In this document: in pieces, positions 7,934 to 18,107 of the stretch
How the letters are laid out: every line of letters begins with the position of its first letter
Numbering within the stretch: the stretch's first letter is position 1
Assembly (NCBI GenBank): GCA_016743945.1
Contig: JADGFI010000001.1
Location: 124,001 to 188,000, forward strand
Origin: Desulfobacteraceae bacterium
GTDB lineage: Bacteria > Desulfobacterota > Desulfobacteria > Desulfobacterales > Desulfobacteraceae
Reading direction: 5' to 3'
DNA length: 64,000 nt
Notes under the pieces: model-generated
What the model saw: the letters and a program-made list of their open reading frames with translations, nothing else
Told to the model about the DNA's origin: nothing
Database searches by the model: none
Translations under genes and position numbers: made by a program

Positions 7934-9652
7934 ATGCTTATCAAAAAATTAAATTTTAAAACCCTCCAGGGAAGACTCATCGTATTGTTATTGTTCCCAG
8001 TGTTTTTGATTATATTTTCCGGAGGAGTGTTAAGTTTTTTATATACTCGAAATGCTATTCTCGATCAGTGGAATGAATCGGCTGTGCTAAAGCTTCAACG
8101 GGCAGCCCACTATATTGAAATGCGCCTTTTAAAACCCATTGCGTTAATGGAAATGCTGTTTCAACTTTCTAAAAAAAAGGAGACACCGATATCCCCGGAT
8201 ACCATTGTTGACCATATAAAAACTCTGGAAGGCGTTATTAATGTTGAGTTTAAGAATTTATCAGAAAAGGATCACCTCATTTTGGTTCCTGAAAATTCAA
8301 TGATGGCTAAACATGGGATGATGCATTTCCAGCACAGCCGAATCTCCAAAATTTCTGATCCGGAATATGATAGCGATGTGGGGCATGAAACTGTGACGCT
8401 GATTTTGACCTTAATGGATGTAAACGGAAATGATAAGGGTCAAATTGAGGTTAAAATGAGCTTTAATTACTTGCTCAGGGACATCATAAAGCTTGGATGG
8501 TGGCAAAGTGATATGGCCTGTATTGTTGATCAGGATGGCAAATATATGGCTCATACCAATATGACAATGCAAGGTCGGCAGACTCTGGGTGGGGAAAAGG
8601 ACCCATTGGAAACGGCAATTTTGAATAAAATGGAGGCCGATTCCTTTGGCACAGTTCAATCAGAAGGACATCCTCCTAATATGGTGGCAGGATTTTATAA
8701 GCTTGAACAAATACCCTGGACGATTATATTATTTGCAAAGGGAGAAAGCATTCTAAAGCCAATCATCCAATACAGAAATGTTTTTGCTTTAGGCAGTGCC
8801 GGTCTGATTTTTATCATCCTAATACTCATTAGAACACATGTTGGTAAAATCGTCAGCCAGATAAAAATCTTGTCAAGAAATGCTAAAAAGGTCGCAAGAG
8901 GAGAATATGGTTCTCCCATCAAAGCGAGCAGCAAGGATGAAATCGGGCAATTGGTGGGTAACTATAATGACATGGTAAAGGGTTTGATAGAACGCGATTT
9001 TATACGCGATTCCTTTGGCCGATATGTTGACCCAGGGTTTGCAAAATATTTGTTAAAACATCCAGATGCTGGAAAACTAGGGGGCAAAAGAAGAGAAGTG
9101 GTCATGATGATGTCTGATATCAGGGGGTTTACAGCACTTTCAGAAACCTTTAGTCCTGAAATTATCATTCGGGTTCTGAATCAGTATTTTTCCCACATGA
9201 TAAAAATCATTCAGGAGCACAATGGCATTATTGTTGATTTTTTTGGAGATGCGATACTGGTATTTTTTGAGCCGTTGACTGGATCTACCGCTGACACATC
9301 GCTTTGCTGCATTCAGTGTGCCTCTCGTATGCAGTATGAAATGGCCGCTTTTAATAAAAAAATGCAACGAGAAAAATTGCCCGGACTGGGTATGGGCATT
9401 GGAATAAATGCCGGCCAGGTAATTGTCGGGAATATCGGATCTGATACCCGGGCAAAATATGGGGTTGTAGGATCAGCTGTAAACATTACAAGCCGTATTC
9501 AGGCCAAGGCAGAGAAGCAGGAAATCATTATCTCGGAATCGGTATATCACTACACAAAGGATCAAATTCAGATTAAAAAAACATTTTTTGCTGAAGTGAA
9601 GGGGGTGGATAAGCCAATGACATTGCGGATAATAGAAAATATTATTGGTTAA
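7934..9652 (+). CDS. Membrane class III adenylate/guanylate cyclase (Cache-HAMP-cyclase)
   Basis: 572 residues. A first membrane helix (about 15-37) and a second (about 275-297) flank a roughly 240-residue periplasmic sensor that resembles a Cache domain. A HAMP linker (about 300-350) leads to a class III nucleotide cyclase domain (about 385-540). The two metal-binding aspartates are visible in SDIRGFT (near 394) and DFFGDAILVFF (near 438); the transition-state Asn and Arg are in GSAVNITSRI. Product is likely cAMP, but the base specificity cannot be fixed by eye. No ribosome site of good strength precedes the ATG. It stands alone as a transcription unit. Confidence 0.93.
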   Translation: MLIKKLNFKTLQGRLIVLLLFPVFLIIFSGGVLSFLYTRNAILDQWNESAVLKLQRAAHYIEMRLLKPIALMEMLFQLSKKKETPISPDTIVDHIKTLEGVINVEFKNLSEKDHLILVPENSMMAKHGMMHFQHSRISKISDPEYDSDVGHETVTLILTLMDVNGNDKGQIEVKMSFNYLLRDIIKLGWWQSDMACIVDQDGKYMAHTNMTMQGRQTLGGEKDPLETAILNKMEADSFGTVQSEGHPPNMVAGFYKLEQIPWTIILFAKGESILKPIIQYRNVFALGSAGLIFIILILIRTHVGKIVSQIKILSRNAKKVARGEYGSPIKASSKDEIGQLVGNYNDMVKGLIERDFIRDSFGRYVDPGFAKYLLKHPDAGKLGGKRREVVMMMSDIRGFTALSETFSPEIIIRVLNQYFSHMIKIIQEHNGIIVDFFGDAILVFFEPLTGSTADTSLCCIQCASRMQYEMAAFNKKMQREKLPGLGMGIGINAGQVIVGNIGSDTRAKYGVVGSAVNITSRIQAKAEKQEIIISESVYHYTKDQIQIKKTFFAEVKGVDKPMTLRIIENIIG

Positions 9653-9749
9653 CGCCTTTATTCCCAATACTCATTTTATACAATTGCGTTTACCATGGCG
9701 GAGCAGAGAATCCAAACCGGTTAATTTTTAATCACTTTTCTCTAGACAC

Positions 9750-9766
9750 TGTCTAAAAATTAGACA
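9750..9766. promoter_or_regulatory. Palindrome, candidate enhancer site for the NtrC-type regulator
   Basis: TGTCTAA-AAA-TTAGACA is a perfect 7-bp inverted repeat. It lies about 130 bases upstream of the candidate sigma-54 promoter, the usual position for binding of an NtrC-family activator such as the one encoded at 19180-20568. Assignment to that regulator is inference. Confidence 0.5.
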
Positions 9767-9880
9767 ATGATAAATACCAAACCGGGTTGCTAAAGGCATC
9801 AACGTTTCCAAAATAATGACAAAAAATGTAAATGTAATGGGTTTTACCCAGAAATTATTTTTTTTTCAAATCTAAAAGAG

Positions 9881-9897
9881 TTGGCATACCTTGTGCA
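9881..9897 (+). promoter_or_regulatory. Candidate sigma-54 (-24/-12) promoter of efflux operon
   Basis: The sequence TTGGCATACCTTGTGCA has the invariant GG and GC dinucleotides exactly 10 bases apart, as in sigma-54 promoters (consensus TGGCACG-N4-TTGC). The downstream operon is bracketed by a sigma-54-type response regulator, which fits. Confidence 0.6.
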
Positions 9898-10193
9898 AAT
9901 ATTGTTTTCATCTTAGACGAAAAAAACAATCAGAAAATGGCAAATAACTTTTTTTCAGGAGTGGTGCAGAAAACCTGGAGCGACTCCATCTTAAAGATTG
10001 TAAGGGTGTGTAAAAAAAAGTATACTTTGTACGTTATCTTAAACCTAACACGGATTACTCGCCCTTTTTTTTTCAAATTTTAGAACAATTCTTTTAAGTT
10101 GACTTCTGTTCAATCGATTCAATGCAGCCAGACTGAAAAATGAGTCCGGTGCTGGTTTATAGCTTTAATATCTTTAACTCAAAAGGCATTGCA

Positions 10194-11534
10194 ATGAAAC
10201 TATTTATTATCCTAGCAGTCTTTTTATGTTTTGGCGGCTTGACCTTTTCGCCGGACACTTCTTTTGCATCAGAAAAGGAGGGTCTTCTTCAAATAGAGGA
10301 CAGGTTGTCTGAGAACCTTGATCTGTCAGATTTACTTTACTATGCATATTTGTCAAATCCCTCTATTACAGCTTCTCGGGAATCCTGGCAGATCTTTATC
10401 GAGAACTACAGAATTGGAAAAAGCTATCCAGATCCCCAGCTCATGACCACTTATTTTCCCACCCCCATCGAAACAAGATTAGGGCCCCAGGACTGGAACC
10501 TGACGCTGTCCCAGATAATTCCCTTCCCCGGGGCCTTGTCACAAAAAGGAAAAGTACTGGAGGCCGATGTCAAGATTGCAAGGCTTATGGTGGACAAAAC
10601 AGTTAAAAATATCGTTACCGCTGTTTCTTCTTCTTATTATGAATTGATTTACATTCAAAAAGCCATTGATGTTGCAACAGCAAACCTGGCTTTGAACCAG
10701 AAATTATTGAATATCAGTCACAACGCCTATGCCCAGGACAAAGCTCTTTTCTACGATGTGTCCAAGGCCCGGGCACAGACTGCACAGATTCAATACGACA
10801 TCCTGCTGTTGCAGGAACTGGAACAAACAGAAAAAACAAAGATGAATACCTTGTTAAACAGGCCCCCCAATGGGGCCCTTGGCAGAGCAATGAATCTTGT
10901 CCCAAAACAGGTGGTCTATTCATTGGACGAAATTTATGGCCTCTCCATGATGTACCAGGAAGATAATCTTATTGCCCAAGAAGCCATTTTAAAGTCAGAA
11001 GAAGCCATTCAGCTTAGCAAATATGAAAATCTACCCTCATTCAAGTTTGGTCTTTTTTATGCGGGAATAGGTCAGCCGGATGTGGCATCTCCTCCAAAGA
11101 ATGCCGGGGATGATGCTGTCGGGGTACAGCTGGGGTTAAATCTTCCGTTGTGGTTTGGTAAAAATAAAAGCCGAACGGCAAAGGCAAAGGCTTCCAAAGC
11201 AAAAGCCATGGCTGATAAAACTGTGATTGCTAACAGAACCAAAGCCAGGATCAGCCGCCTCTGGTTTAGGCTTCAAAATTCAAATCGTTTGATTCGCCTT
11301 TATGAAAACGATCTGCTGCCCCAGGCCCTTGCATCGGTTAAAACATCTGAGACCTGGTTCCAGGAAGGACAGGGAAAATTAACTGATTTCCTGGAGATCC
11401 AGGCAACCGCCTATAACTTTCAATTATCCCTTGAACGGGCAAAAACTGATTATGGCAAGACCCTTGTACAGCTTGAACAGCTGGCCGGAGTGATTCTTGA
11501 TAGAAAAAAATTTGGATCTGAAGGAGAGAATTAA
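10194..11534 (+). CDS. TolC-family outer-membrane efflux protein (first copy)
   Basis: Outer-membrane channel of a tripartite metal export system. 446 residues from the ATG at 10194, chosen because it begins a clear signal peptide (KLFIILAVFLCFGGLTF, cleavage near SFA); an upstream in-frame ATG at 10140 would add 18 residues before the signal and is unlikely. The long helical body with SNPSI, QIIPFPGALSQKGKV and the repeat half containing LGLNLPLWFGKNKSRTAKAKA is typical of CusC/CzcC-type OEPs. First gene of the operon; its stop overlaps the next start (TAATG). Confidence 0.9.
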   Translation: MKLFIILAVFLCFGGLTFSPDTSFASEKEGLLQIEDRLSENLDLSDLLYYAYLSNPSITASRESWQIFIENYRIGKSYPDPQLMTTYFPTPIETRLGPQDWNLTLSQIIPFPGALSQKGKVLEADVKIARLMVDKTVKNIVTAVSSSYYELIYIQKAIDVATANLALNQKLLNISHNAYAQDKALFYDVSKARAQTAQIQYDILLLQELEQTEKTKMNTLLNRPPNGALGRAMNLVPKQVVYSLDEIYGLSMMYQEDNLIAQEAILKSEEAIQLSKYENLPSFKFGLFYAGIGQPDVASPPKNAGDDAVGVQLGLNLPLWFGKNKSRTAKAKASKAKAMADKTVIANRTKARISRLWFRLQNSNRLIRLYENDLLPQALASVKTSETWFQEGQGKLTDFLEIQATAYNFQLSLERAKTDYGKTLVQLEQLAGVILDRKKFGSEGEN

Positions 11535-13072
11535 TGAAAATAATAAGCGGTATATTTATTCTAAATTTTCTTTTCGTATCACTCTTATATGCAGATTATG
11601 ACAGCATGAAAAAAGAGTTGGAAGAATACACTCCGCAAAAGAGTTTTGCCATCCTAACCGGGCATGGTGTTCAAGAAGCCGAGACGTTTCCCGGTGATAC
11701 AACCGGCGTTGCTCCCGGTGTTGCAAAAATGAAAACCTTGAAAAAGGGGTATGAACGAGAAATTTCCAACCTGAACAGCCGGTTTGTCGAGATGGGGGTG
11801 GATGAAAAAATTCTCAAACACCTTTCCAATATATCTTCTGATCAAGATGCGCTCATTAAACATATGGGGCAAAAAATCCGCTTGAATGAGATTCGAGTCA
11901 TTGCGGTCCTGCGCAATCCGGCTATCCAGGCCGCCAAAAAAAAAGTAAGGGCTGAAATCTTGTCCTTTGACCAGGTCATGAACCTGGACAACATGCTTGC
12001 GCAATATGCCTCTTTTACAAAGGCAATCGATAATAAGGTGGGTCCCCTTAAGGGTAAGGACTCCATTCGAATGATTTATCCTTTTCCAGGAGTGTCCTCC
12101 CTTAAAGGCCGTATTGTTCAAAGCCAGGTGGCCCTGGTGATGGAAAAGATGCACATTGTTAACAAACAGGTTATCAGAGATCTCGAAGAAGCCTATTGGG
12201 ACTTTATTTTTGTCGTAAAATCAACAAAGATCACCACCGAGACAATTGATGCTTTTGAACGTCTTGGGGGGGGTGCCACATCCCTGTATAAAAGCGGTAA
12301 AACCAGCTTCCAGGATGTGATCAAGATCAATATTAAGTTAGAAGAACTCAAAGAAGATCTCGTGTCCTTGAAAGCCAAAAAAAAGAATATAGAAATCCGG
12401 ATCCTTGAACTTTTAAACCTGCCGGCTGACATCCGTTTAGGCAAGGCGATTGTTGCCCCGCAGCCTCCCAACCCGCCCCGGGCTGAAGCGCTTTTCCCCA
12501 TTGCCAGGGAGCACCGCCAGGAACTCAAAGCCATCCGGTTTCAGATCAGCAAACTTGAATCCATGGTGGAAATGTCGGAATCCATGATAGAAGCGCAGCT
12601 TACCCTGGGATTTTCAACCGCTGAAAATGATATTGTCAACACAACGGGTACCGACGCCCCCAAAGAGACCTTTGCCACCAAGACCATGGCGGCCATGAAA
12701 AATAACAGTCCTGTCAAACCCGTATACGGTTTGGATGAACCTTGGCTGGCCCAAACAAGGCAGAATCTGTCAAGCCTTCGACAAACGCTGCTAACCCAGG
12801 AAAATGCCACGACTAGGATGGTGAGAAATGCCTGGTTTAAAACAGACAAAAACCGAAGGGAGCTTAACTTATATCAAAACAGAATTTTGCCTTTGGCAAA
12901 ATCTAGTTTGGATGTGTCCACCAGGGAGTACGAAGCCGGGTCCATTCCATTTCCCCAAGCCATTGATTCCTATACCTATTGGCTGAAAGTTAAATTGACC
13001 ATCGCAAAAAAACAGGCGGACCTTGGCATCTCCTTTGCTGAACTGGAAAATATTGTGGGCAAAAAATTATAA
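11534..13072 (+). CDS. TolC-family outer-membrane efflux protein (second copy)
   Basis: 512 residues, with an N-terminal signal peptide (IISGIFILNFLFVSLLYA). The body is helix-rich with IRVIAVLRNPAIQAAKKKV and MIYPFPGVSSLKGRI, matching the two halves of an OEP repeat, and YPFPG is shared with the preceding gene. Start ATG overlaps the stop of the first copy by one base, so both are made together. Two tandem outer-membrane factors before one RND pump is unusual; they may form mixed trimers or serve different conditions. The C-terminal coding region ends 20 bases before the adaptor start. Confidence 0.87.
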   Translation: MKIISGIFILNFLFVSLLYADYDSMKKELEEYTPQKSFAILTGHGVQEAETFPGDTTGVAPGVAKMKTLKKGYEREISNLNSRFVEMGVDEKILKHLSNISSDQDALIKHMGQKIRLNEIRVIAVLRNPAIQAAKKKVRAEILSFDQVMNLDNMLAQYASFTKAIDNKVGPLKGKDSIRMIYPFPGVSSLKGRIVQSQVALVMEKMHIVNKQVIRDLEEAYWDFIFVVKSTKITTETIDAFERLGGGATSLYKSGKTSFQDVIKINIKLEELKEDLVSLKAKKKNIEIRILELLNLPADIRLGKAIVAPQPPNPPRAEALFPIAREHRQELKAIRFQISKLESMVEMSESMIEAQLTLGFSTAENDIVNTTGTDAPKETFATKTMAAMKNNSPVKPVYGLDEPWLAQTRQNLSSLRQTLLTQENATTRMVRNAWFKTDKNRRELNLYQNRILPLAKSSLDVSTREYEAGSIPFPQAIDSYTYWLKVKLTIAKKQADLGISFAELENIVGKKL

Positions 13073-13091
13073 AAACACAGGGGAAAACTTC

Positions 13092-14591
13092 ATGAAAATA
13101 AAAAGTATTGGATTGACCATCGTCCTCACTGCATTGATCACGGGTATAGCGGTTTTTTATCTTATGACTTCCTTGGGGTTCAACACTGATACCCCGACAA
13201 CAGGGCAAGCAACCAAGGAAGGCACTAAAGAACAAAAAATTATCTATTGGAAGGCCCCCATGGATCCCACTGAGATCTATGAAGAACCCGGCAAAAGTAA
13301 GATGGGTATGGATCTTGTCCCTGTATACGAAGATGAGATGGCAAAAGATGACGATGACAAGGAACGAGAAATAGTTTATTGGAAGGCCCCCATGGATCCC
13401 ACCGAGATCTATGAAGAACCCGGCAAAAGTAAAATGGGCATGGGCCTTGTCCCGGTGTATGAGGACGAACTGGTGGGCGGAGTGGACATTAAAATCAACC
13501 CTGTGGTGGAACAGAACATGGGGTTGAAAGTTGAGTCCGTTGAAAAAGGCCCCTTGAACCATACCGTCAGAACCTATGGACATGTTACCTTTGATGAGAC
13601 CCTGACAGGTATTATCAGTCAGAAATCTTCTGGCTGGATAGAAACGCTTTATGCAGACTATACTGGTTTTATGGTCAAAAAGGGGGACCCCCTGTATGAA
13701 ATTTATTCCCCCTCTCTTCTGGCCTCCCAGGAAGAATACCTCTCCGCCTATAAAAATCACCAGAGAAGTAAAAGTAGTTTAAACAAAGAACTGCTGGAAT
13801 CAGCCAGGAAAAGGCTCGAGTATTATGATATTGCAGACCAGGAAATCACGCGCATTGAACGTTTGGGTCAGGTTCAAAAAACCTTGACCGTCAGATCCCC
13901 TTATCAGGGGGTGATCACCCATAAAAATGTCATTGAAGGAAGCTATGTAAAAACCGGTGCAAGCCTCTTTACCATTGCTGATCTATCCACTGTATGGGTA
14001 GAAGCCCATATTTTTGAATATGAACAAAATCTGGTTTATGAAGGACAGGAAGTTGAAATGACCTTGTCCTATAATCCGGAAAAGGTCCACACCGGTAAAA
14101 TCTCTTATATTTTTCCCTATCTGCAACCGAAAACGAGGGATGTGATCATCCGGATTTCTTTTGAAAACACTAGTGATGAATTAAAGCCTGACATGTTTGC
14201 CCGGATTAAGATTAATACCAACACTGGTAAAACAGGAGTGTTTATTTCTTCCCAGGCCGTCATTCATTCCGGAGAAAAAAAAATCGTCTTTGTGGCAAAG
14301 GGTAAAGGCAAATTTACCCCCAGACAGATCACCACAGGAATCTTTCTGGAACAGGGAAGGGTTCAAGTGTTAAGCGGCCTTGCCCAAGGAGAAAATATTG
14401 TAGTCTCCGGACAGTTTTTACTGGATTCCGAATCCAAGCTTAAAGAGGCAATTCAAAAAATGATCGAATCCAAATCCGGTCCTGCAACGGCGGGACAGAC
14501 AGCCATAAAAGAGGGGTCAGATGACTTTTTTGATGAAATGGATGAGATGGATGAAAAGCCAAAAGACGACTTCTTCAAGGACATGGAATAG
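13092..14591 (+). CDS. CusB-like RND periplasmic adaptor with two metal-binding repeats
   Basis: Membrane-fusion protein linking the inner-membrane pump to the outer-membrane channel. 499 residues from ATG 13092, which starts a signal/anchor helix (SIGLTIVLTALITGIAVFYL); an in-frame start upstream inside the previous gene is rejected. Directly after the anchor are two near-identical heavy-metal-binding modules of about 33 residues (each YWKAPMDPTEIYEEPGKSK followed by a GMG or GMD Leu-Val-Pro motif), separated by an acidic linker. The remainder has lipoyl/barrel-sandwich and beta-barrel regions (SPYQGVITHKNVIEGSYV, DLSTVWVEAHIFEYE). The C-terminus is acidic and Met-rich, possibly a metal scavenging tail. 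The duplicated modules are nearly identical at DNA level too, implying a recent duplication. Confidence 0.94.
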   Translation: MKIKSIGLTIVLTALITGIAVFYLMTSLGFNTDTPTTGQATKEGTKEQKIIYWKAPMDPTEIYEEPGKSKMGMDLVPVYEDEMAKDDDDKEREIVYWKAPMDPTEIYEEPGKSKMGMGLVPVYEDELVGGVDIKINPVVEQNMGLKVESVEKGPLNHTVRTYGHVTFDETLTGIISQKSSGWIETLYADYTGFMVKKGDPLYEIYSPSLLASQEEYLSAYKNHQRSKSSLNKELLESARKRLEYYDIADQEITRIERLGQVQKTLTVRSPYQGVITHKNVIEGSYVKTGASLFTIADLSTVWVEAHIFEYEQNLVYEGQEVEMTLSYNPEKVHTGKISYIFPYLQPKTRDVIIRISFENTSDELKPDMFARIKINTNTGKTGVFISSQAVIHSGEKKIVFVAKGKGKFTPRQITTGIFLEQGRVQVLSGLAQGENIVVSGQFLLDSESKLKEAIQKMIESKSGPATAGQTAIKEGSDDFFDEMDEMDEKPKDDFFKDME

Positions 14592-14607
14592 ATAAGGAAT
14601 CCTTTCG

Positions 14608-17600
14608 ATGATAGATAAAATAATTGAATGGTCCGTAAACAACAAATTCATGGTGGTTCTGGCAACTTTTTTTGTCATTGTCGGCGGCATCCTGGCCATG
14701 ATCAATACGCCTCTGGATGCAATCCCCGATCTTTCCGACGTCCAGGTCATCATCTATACAAAATATCCGGGCCAGGCCCCCCAAGTGGTGGAAGACCAGG
14801 TCACCTATCCATTGACAACCGCCATGCTCAGTGTGCCTTTTGCCAAAGTGGTCAGGGGATATTCCTTTTTTGGGGTTTCCTTTGTCTACCTCATTTTTGA
14901 AGACGGTACCGACATCTACTGGGCAAGATCCAGGGTCATGGAATATTTAAATTTTGTATCCGGTCGTTTGCCTGCCGGGGTCACCCCCAGCCTCGGACCT
15001 GATGCCACTGGTGTGGGATGGGTCTATGAATATATTTTAAAAGATACACTAGGTAAAACAGATCTGGCCGAACTGCGCTCCCTCCAGGACTGGTTTGTCC
15101 GCTACGAACTGACAGCCGTTCCAGGGGTGTCAGAAGTGGCCAGTATCGGCGGCTTTGTCAAACAATACCAGGTGGAGGTGGATCCCAACAAACTACTCGC
15201 GTATAATATTTCAATACAGAAAATTAAAAAAGCCATCCAGCGCTCCAATGCCGATGTGGGGGGAAAACTCATCGAGATGGGAGAAACCGAATTCATGGTC
15301 CGGGGCCTTGGATATATAAAATCGGTTGAAGACATTGAACTGATTGCGGTCTCCGTTGATAATAAAGGCACCCCTATCTTATTAAAGGATATTGCCAATA
15401 TCGGAATAGGACCTGAGCTTCGTCGGGGGATTTTAGAGTGGAATGGTGAAGGTGAAACCGTTGGTGGTATCGTTATCATGCGGTTTGGTGAAAATGCTCT
15501 GGAGGTCATCAAACGGGTCAAAGAAAAACTTGCGGACCTTGAAAAAGGATTGCCCGAAGGCGTCGAGATTGTCTCTGGATATGACAGATCCGCCTTAATT
15601 GAACGGGCGGTAGAAACCCTTAAAGTCAAGCTCACCGAAGAAATGATTGTGGTGGCCCTAATTTGTATCATATTCCTGCTCCATTTCAGATCTGCCTTTG
15701 TAGCCATTTTCACCCTTCCAGTTGGTATATTGATGTCATTTATGATCATGTATCCCTTTGGTATCAACGCCAATATCATGAGTCTGGGTGGTATTGCCAT
15801 CGCCATTGGTGTTATGGTGGATGCCTCCATCGTCATGGTTGAAAATGCCCATAAACACCTTGAACGGGACCGTGGTAAAAAAAGTCATACCCAGATCATC
15901 ATTGATGCTTCCAAGGAAGTGGGACCGGCCTTGTTTTTCAGCCTTTTGATCATTACGGTCTCTTTTTTGCCCGTGTTCAGTCTCATGGAGCAGTCCGGCC
16001 GGATGTTTCGGCCTCTGGCCTATACCAAGACTTCTGCCATGGCAGCATCGTCTATTCTGGCTATTACCATCATTCCGGTGCTCATGACCTTTTTTGTCAG
16101 GGAAAACCCCATAGACCCTAAATTGCCGGGAAGACAAAAGACTAAAATCTGGATTTTTGCCTTGGCGGGTCCCCCTTTGGCTGTCATTATTGCCGGGTTT
16201 GCCGGTATTAAATTGCCGGAACTAAGCCTTGTCTTTGCCCTCGGTTTTTCCATATTTCTTGGGATCTGTCTTTCTCCTCAAAAAATCATACCCGAGGGAA
16301 AAAATCCCTTGAACCGGTTCTTGATCCGAATATACCTGCCAACCATTAAGCGGGTGCTAAAATGGCGGAAAATTACAATATTGATATCCCTGGCCGCCAT
16401 TGCCGTTACCTGGTACCCCATGAATCGAGTGGGCAGCGAATTTATGCCGCCCTTAAACGAAGGGGATCTCTTGTACATGCCCACAACCCTGCCGGGTATT
16501 TCCATTACCAAGGCCAAAGAGCTTTTGCAGCAAACCGATAAGATCATCCAGCGGTTTCCTGAAGTCAAAAGCACCCTGGGTAAAATAGGCCGGGCAGAGA
16601 CGTCCACGGATCCAGCTCCCCTGTCCATGATTGAAACGGTGATCATGCTCAGACCTGAAATTGAGTATGAGATGGTGAATACGCCACGTTTTTTTTCCCA
16701 ATGGTCGACCTGGTTAAAAAAACCTTTGACCTGGGTCTGGCCGGAACAAGTTAAAGGGAAAATTCTCCATGAATGGCGCAAGAAGCCTATTGACTGGTTT
16801 TACTCATCCTGGCCCGGGATTTTAAAGGCTCCCTTCACATGGATATTACCCCAAGAACGGTATATTACCATCCAGGAGCTGGCAGAGGATCTGGAACAGG
16901 CCGTTAAATTTCCCGGGCTTACCAATGCCTGGACCATGCCGATTAAGACCCGGATTGATATGCTCTCCACAGGTATCAAAACACCTGTGGGCATCAAAAT
17001 TATGGGGCCGGATTTAGAAGTTCTGGCAGGCCTTGGCGAACAGATCGAGGCTCTTCTCAGAAACAAGAAAGGCACCCTGTCCGTTTTTTCTGAGCGAGTA
17101 ACAGGCGGAAATTACCTTGATTTTACAATCAATAGACGAGAGATTGCCCGGTACGGTCTCCAGGTTCAGGATGTTCAGGATATCATCACGACAGCCATAG
17201 GCGGGATGAATGTGACATACACCATTGAGGGCCTGGAACGGTATCCGGTCAATCTGCGGTATAATCGAAAATTTCGGGATAATATTGATGAGTTACGCCG
17301 GGTACTTGTCCCTACGCCTTCAGGAGCTCAAGTCCCTCTGACGCAACTGGCGGGCATTTCCATTAAAAAAGGACCTGCCGGCATCAAAAGCGAGAACTCA
17401 AAACGAAGTGCCTGGGTCTTTGTGGATATCAAAGGAATGGATATTGGAACCTACGTAAAACAAGCAAGGGAACTTGTGAACAAAAGTATTGAACTACCTT
17501 CCGGATATTCTCTGGTCTGGTCCGGTCAATATGAATATATGGAAAAGGCCAGGAGAACATTGAATGTTATTGTTCCGGCAACTCTGTTGGTGATTTTTAT

Positions 17601-18090
17601 CCTACTTTTTATCCACTTTAACAATATCATTGAAGTATTCATTGTCATGGCCAGTCTTCCCTTCGCTCTTCTGGGCGGTTTCTGGCTCATTTATATTTTG
17701 GGATACAATATGTCCGTTGCCGTGGGCGTTGGCTTTATTGCCCTGGCAGGACTTGCCACGGAAACCGGTATTGTAATGCTGGTTTACCTGGATGAAGTGT
17801 TTAAGCGCAAGAAAAATGAAAACCAAATGAACACGGCTGCAGATCTGCATTCTGCCATTGTTGAAGGGGCTGTGGACAGGGTCCGTCCCAAAATCATGAC
17901 CGTTGCAACCACTCTTATCGGCTTGTTACCGGTCATGTATGGAAGTGGCGCCGGGTCTCAGATAATGAAACGGATTGCAGCCCCCATGGTAGGAGGCCTT
18001 GTCTCTTCCACTATCATGACATTAATCATCATCCCGGTGATCTACGATCTGTGGAAAACCCGGGAAATTAACAACAAAAACAAACCCTAA
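14608..18090 (+). CDS. CusA/CzcA-family heavy-metal RND efflux pump
   Basis: Proton-driven inner-membrane pump exporting metal ions, likely Cu/Ag or divalent metals. 1160 residues, about 100 longer than typical CusA. Recognisable parts: TPLDAIPDLSDVQVII near the N-terminus, the proton-relay Asp in AIGVMVDASIVMVENAHK (TM4), and the mirrored half with GFIALAGLATETGIVMLVYLDE. The extra length comes from an additional hydrophobic pair near residues 512-555 and a Trp-rich periplasmic insert around 690-750 (WSTWLKKPLTWVWPEQ). The metal specificity cannot be settled by eye. It lies 16 bases after the adaptor gene and is part of the same operon. Confidence 0.95.
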   Translation: MIDKIIEWSVNNKFMVVLATFFVIVGGILAMINTPLDAIPDLSDVQVIIYTKYPGQAPQVVEDQVTYPLTTAMLSVPFAKVVRGYSFFGVSFVYLIFEDGTDIYWARSRVMEYLNFVSGRLPAGVTPSLGPDATGVGWVYEYILKDTLGKTDLAELRSLQDWFVRYELTAVPGVSEVASIGGFVKQYQVEVDPNKLLAYNISIQKIKKAIQRSNADVGGKLIEMGETEFMVRGLGYIKSVEDIELIAVSVDNKGTPILLKDIANIGIGPELRRGILEWNGEGETVGGIVIMRFGENALEVIKRVKEKLADLEKGLPEGVEIVSGYDRSALIERAVETLKVKLTEEMIVVALICIIFLLHFRSAFVAIFTLPVGILMSFMIMYPFGINANIMSLGGIAIAIGVMVDASIVMVENAHKHLERDRGKKSHTQIIIDASKEVGPALFFSLLIITVSFLPVFSLMEQSGRMFRPLAYTKTSAMAASSILAITIIPVLMTFFVRENPIDPKLPGRQKTKIWIFALAGPPLAVIIAGFAGIKLPELSLVFALGFSIFLGICLSPQKIIPEGKNPLNRFLIRIYLPTIKRVLKWRKITILISLAAIAVTWYPMNRVGSEFMPPLNEGDLLYMPTTLPGISITKAKELLQQTDKIIQRFPEVKSTLGKIGRAETSTDPAPLSMIETVIMLRPEIEYEMVNTPRFFSQWSTWLKKPLTWVWPEQVKGKILHEWRKKPIDWFYSSWPGILKAPFTWILPQERYITIQELAEDLEQAVKFPGLTNAWTMPIKTRIDMLSTGIKTPVGIKIMGPDLEVLAGLGEQIEALLRNKKGTLSVFSERVTGGNYLDFTINRREIARYGLQVQDVQDIITTAIGGMNVTYTIEGLERYPVNLRYNRKFRDNIDELRRVLVPTPSGAQVPLTQLAGISIKKGPAGIKSENSKRSAWVFVDIKGMDIGTYVKQARELVNKSIELPSGYSLVWSGQYEYMEKARRTLNVIVPATLLVIFILLFIHFNNIIEVFIVMASLPFALLGGFWLIYILGYNMSVAVGVGFIALAGLATETGIVMLVYLDEVFKRKKNENQMNTAADLHSAIVEGAVDRVRPKIMTVATTLIGLLPVMYGSGAGSQIMKRIAAPMVGGLVSSTIMTLIIIPVIYDLWKTREINNKNKP

Positions 18091-18107
18091 AAAAAAGGAT
18101 TTTACCC

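Larger units (their letters stand above)
9653..10193. other. Regulatory region of the metal-efflux operon
   Basis: 541 bp before the first TolC-like gene. It holds a perfect palindrome at 9750-9766 and a sigma-54-type promoter at 9881-9897, listed separately. The remaining roughly 300 bases would be an untranslated leader with no obvious fold. Confidence 0.5.
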
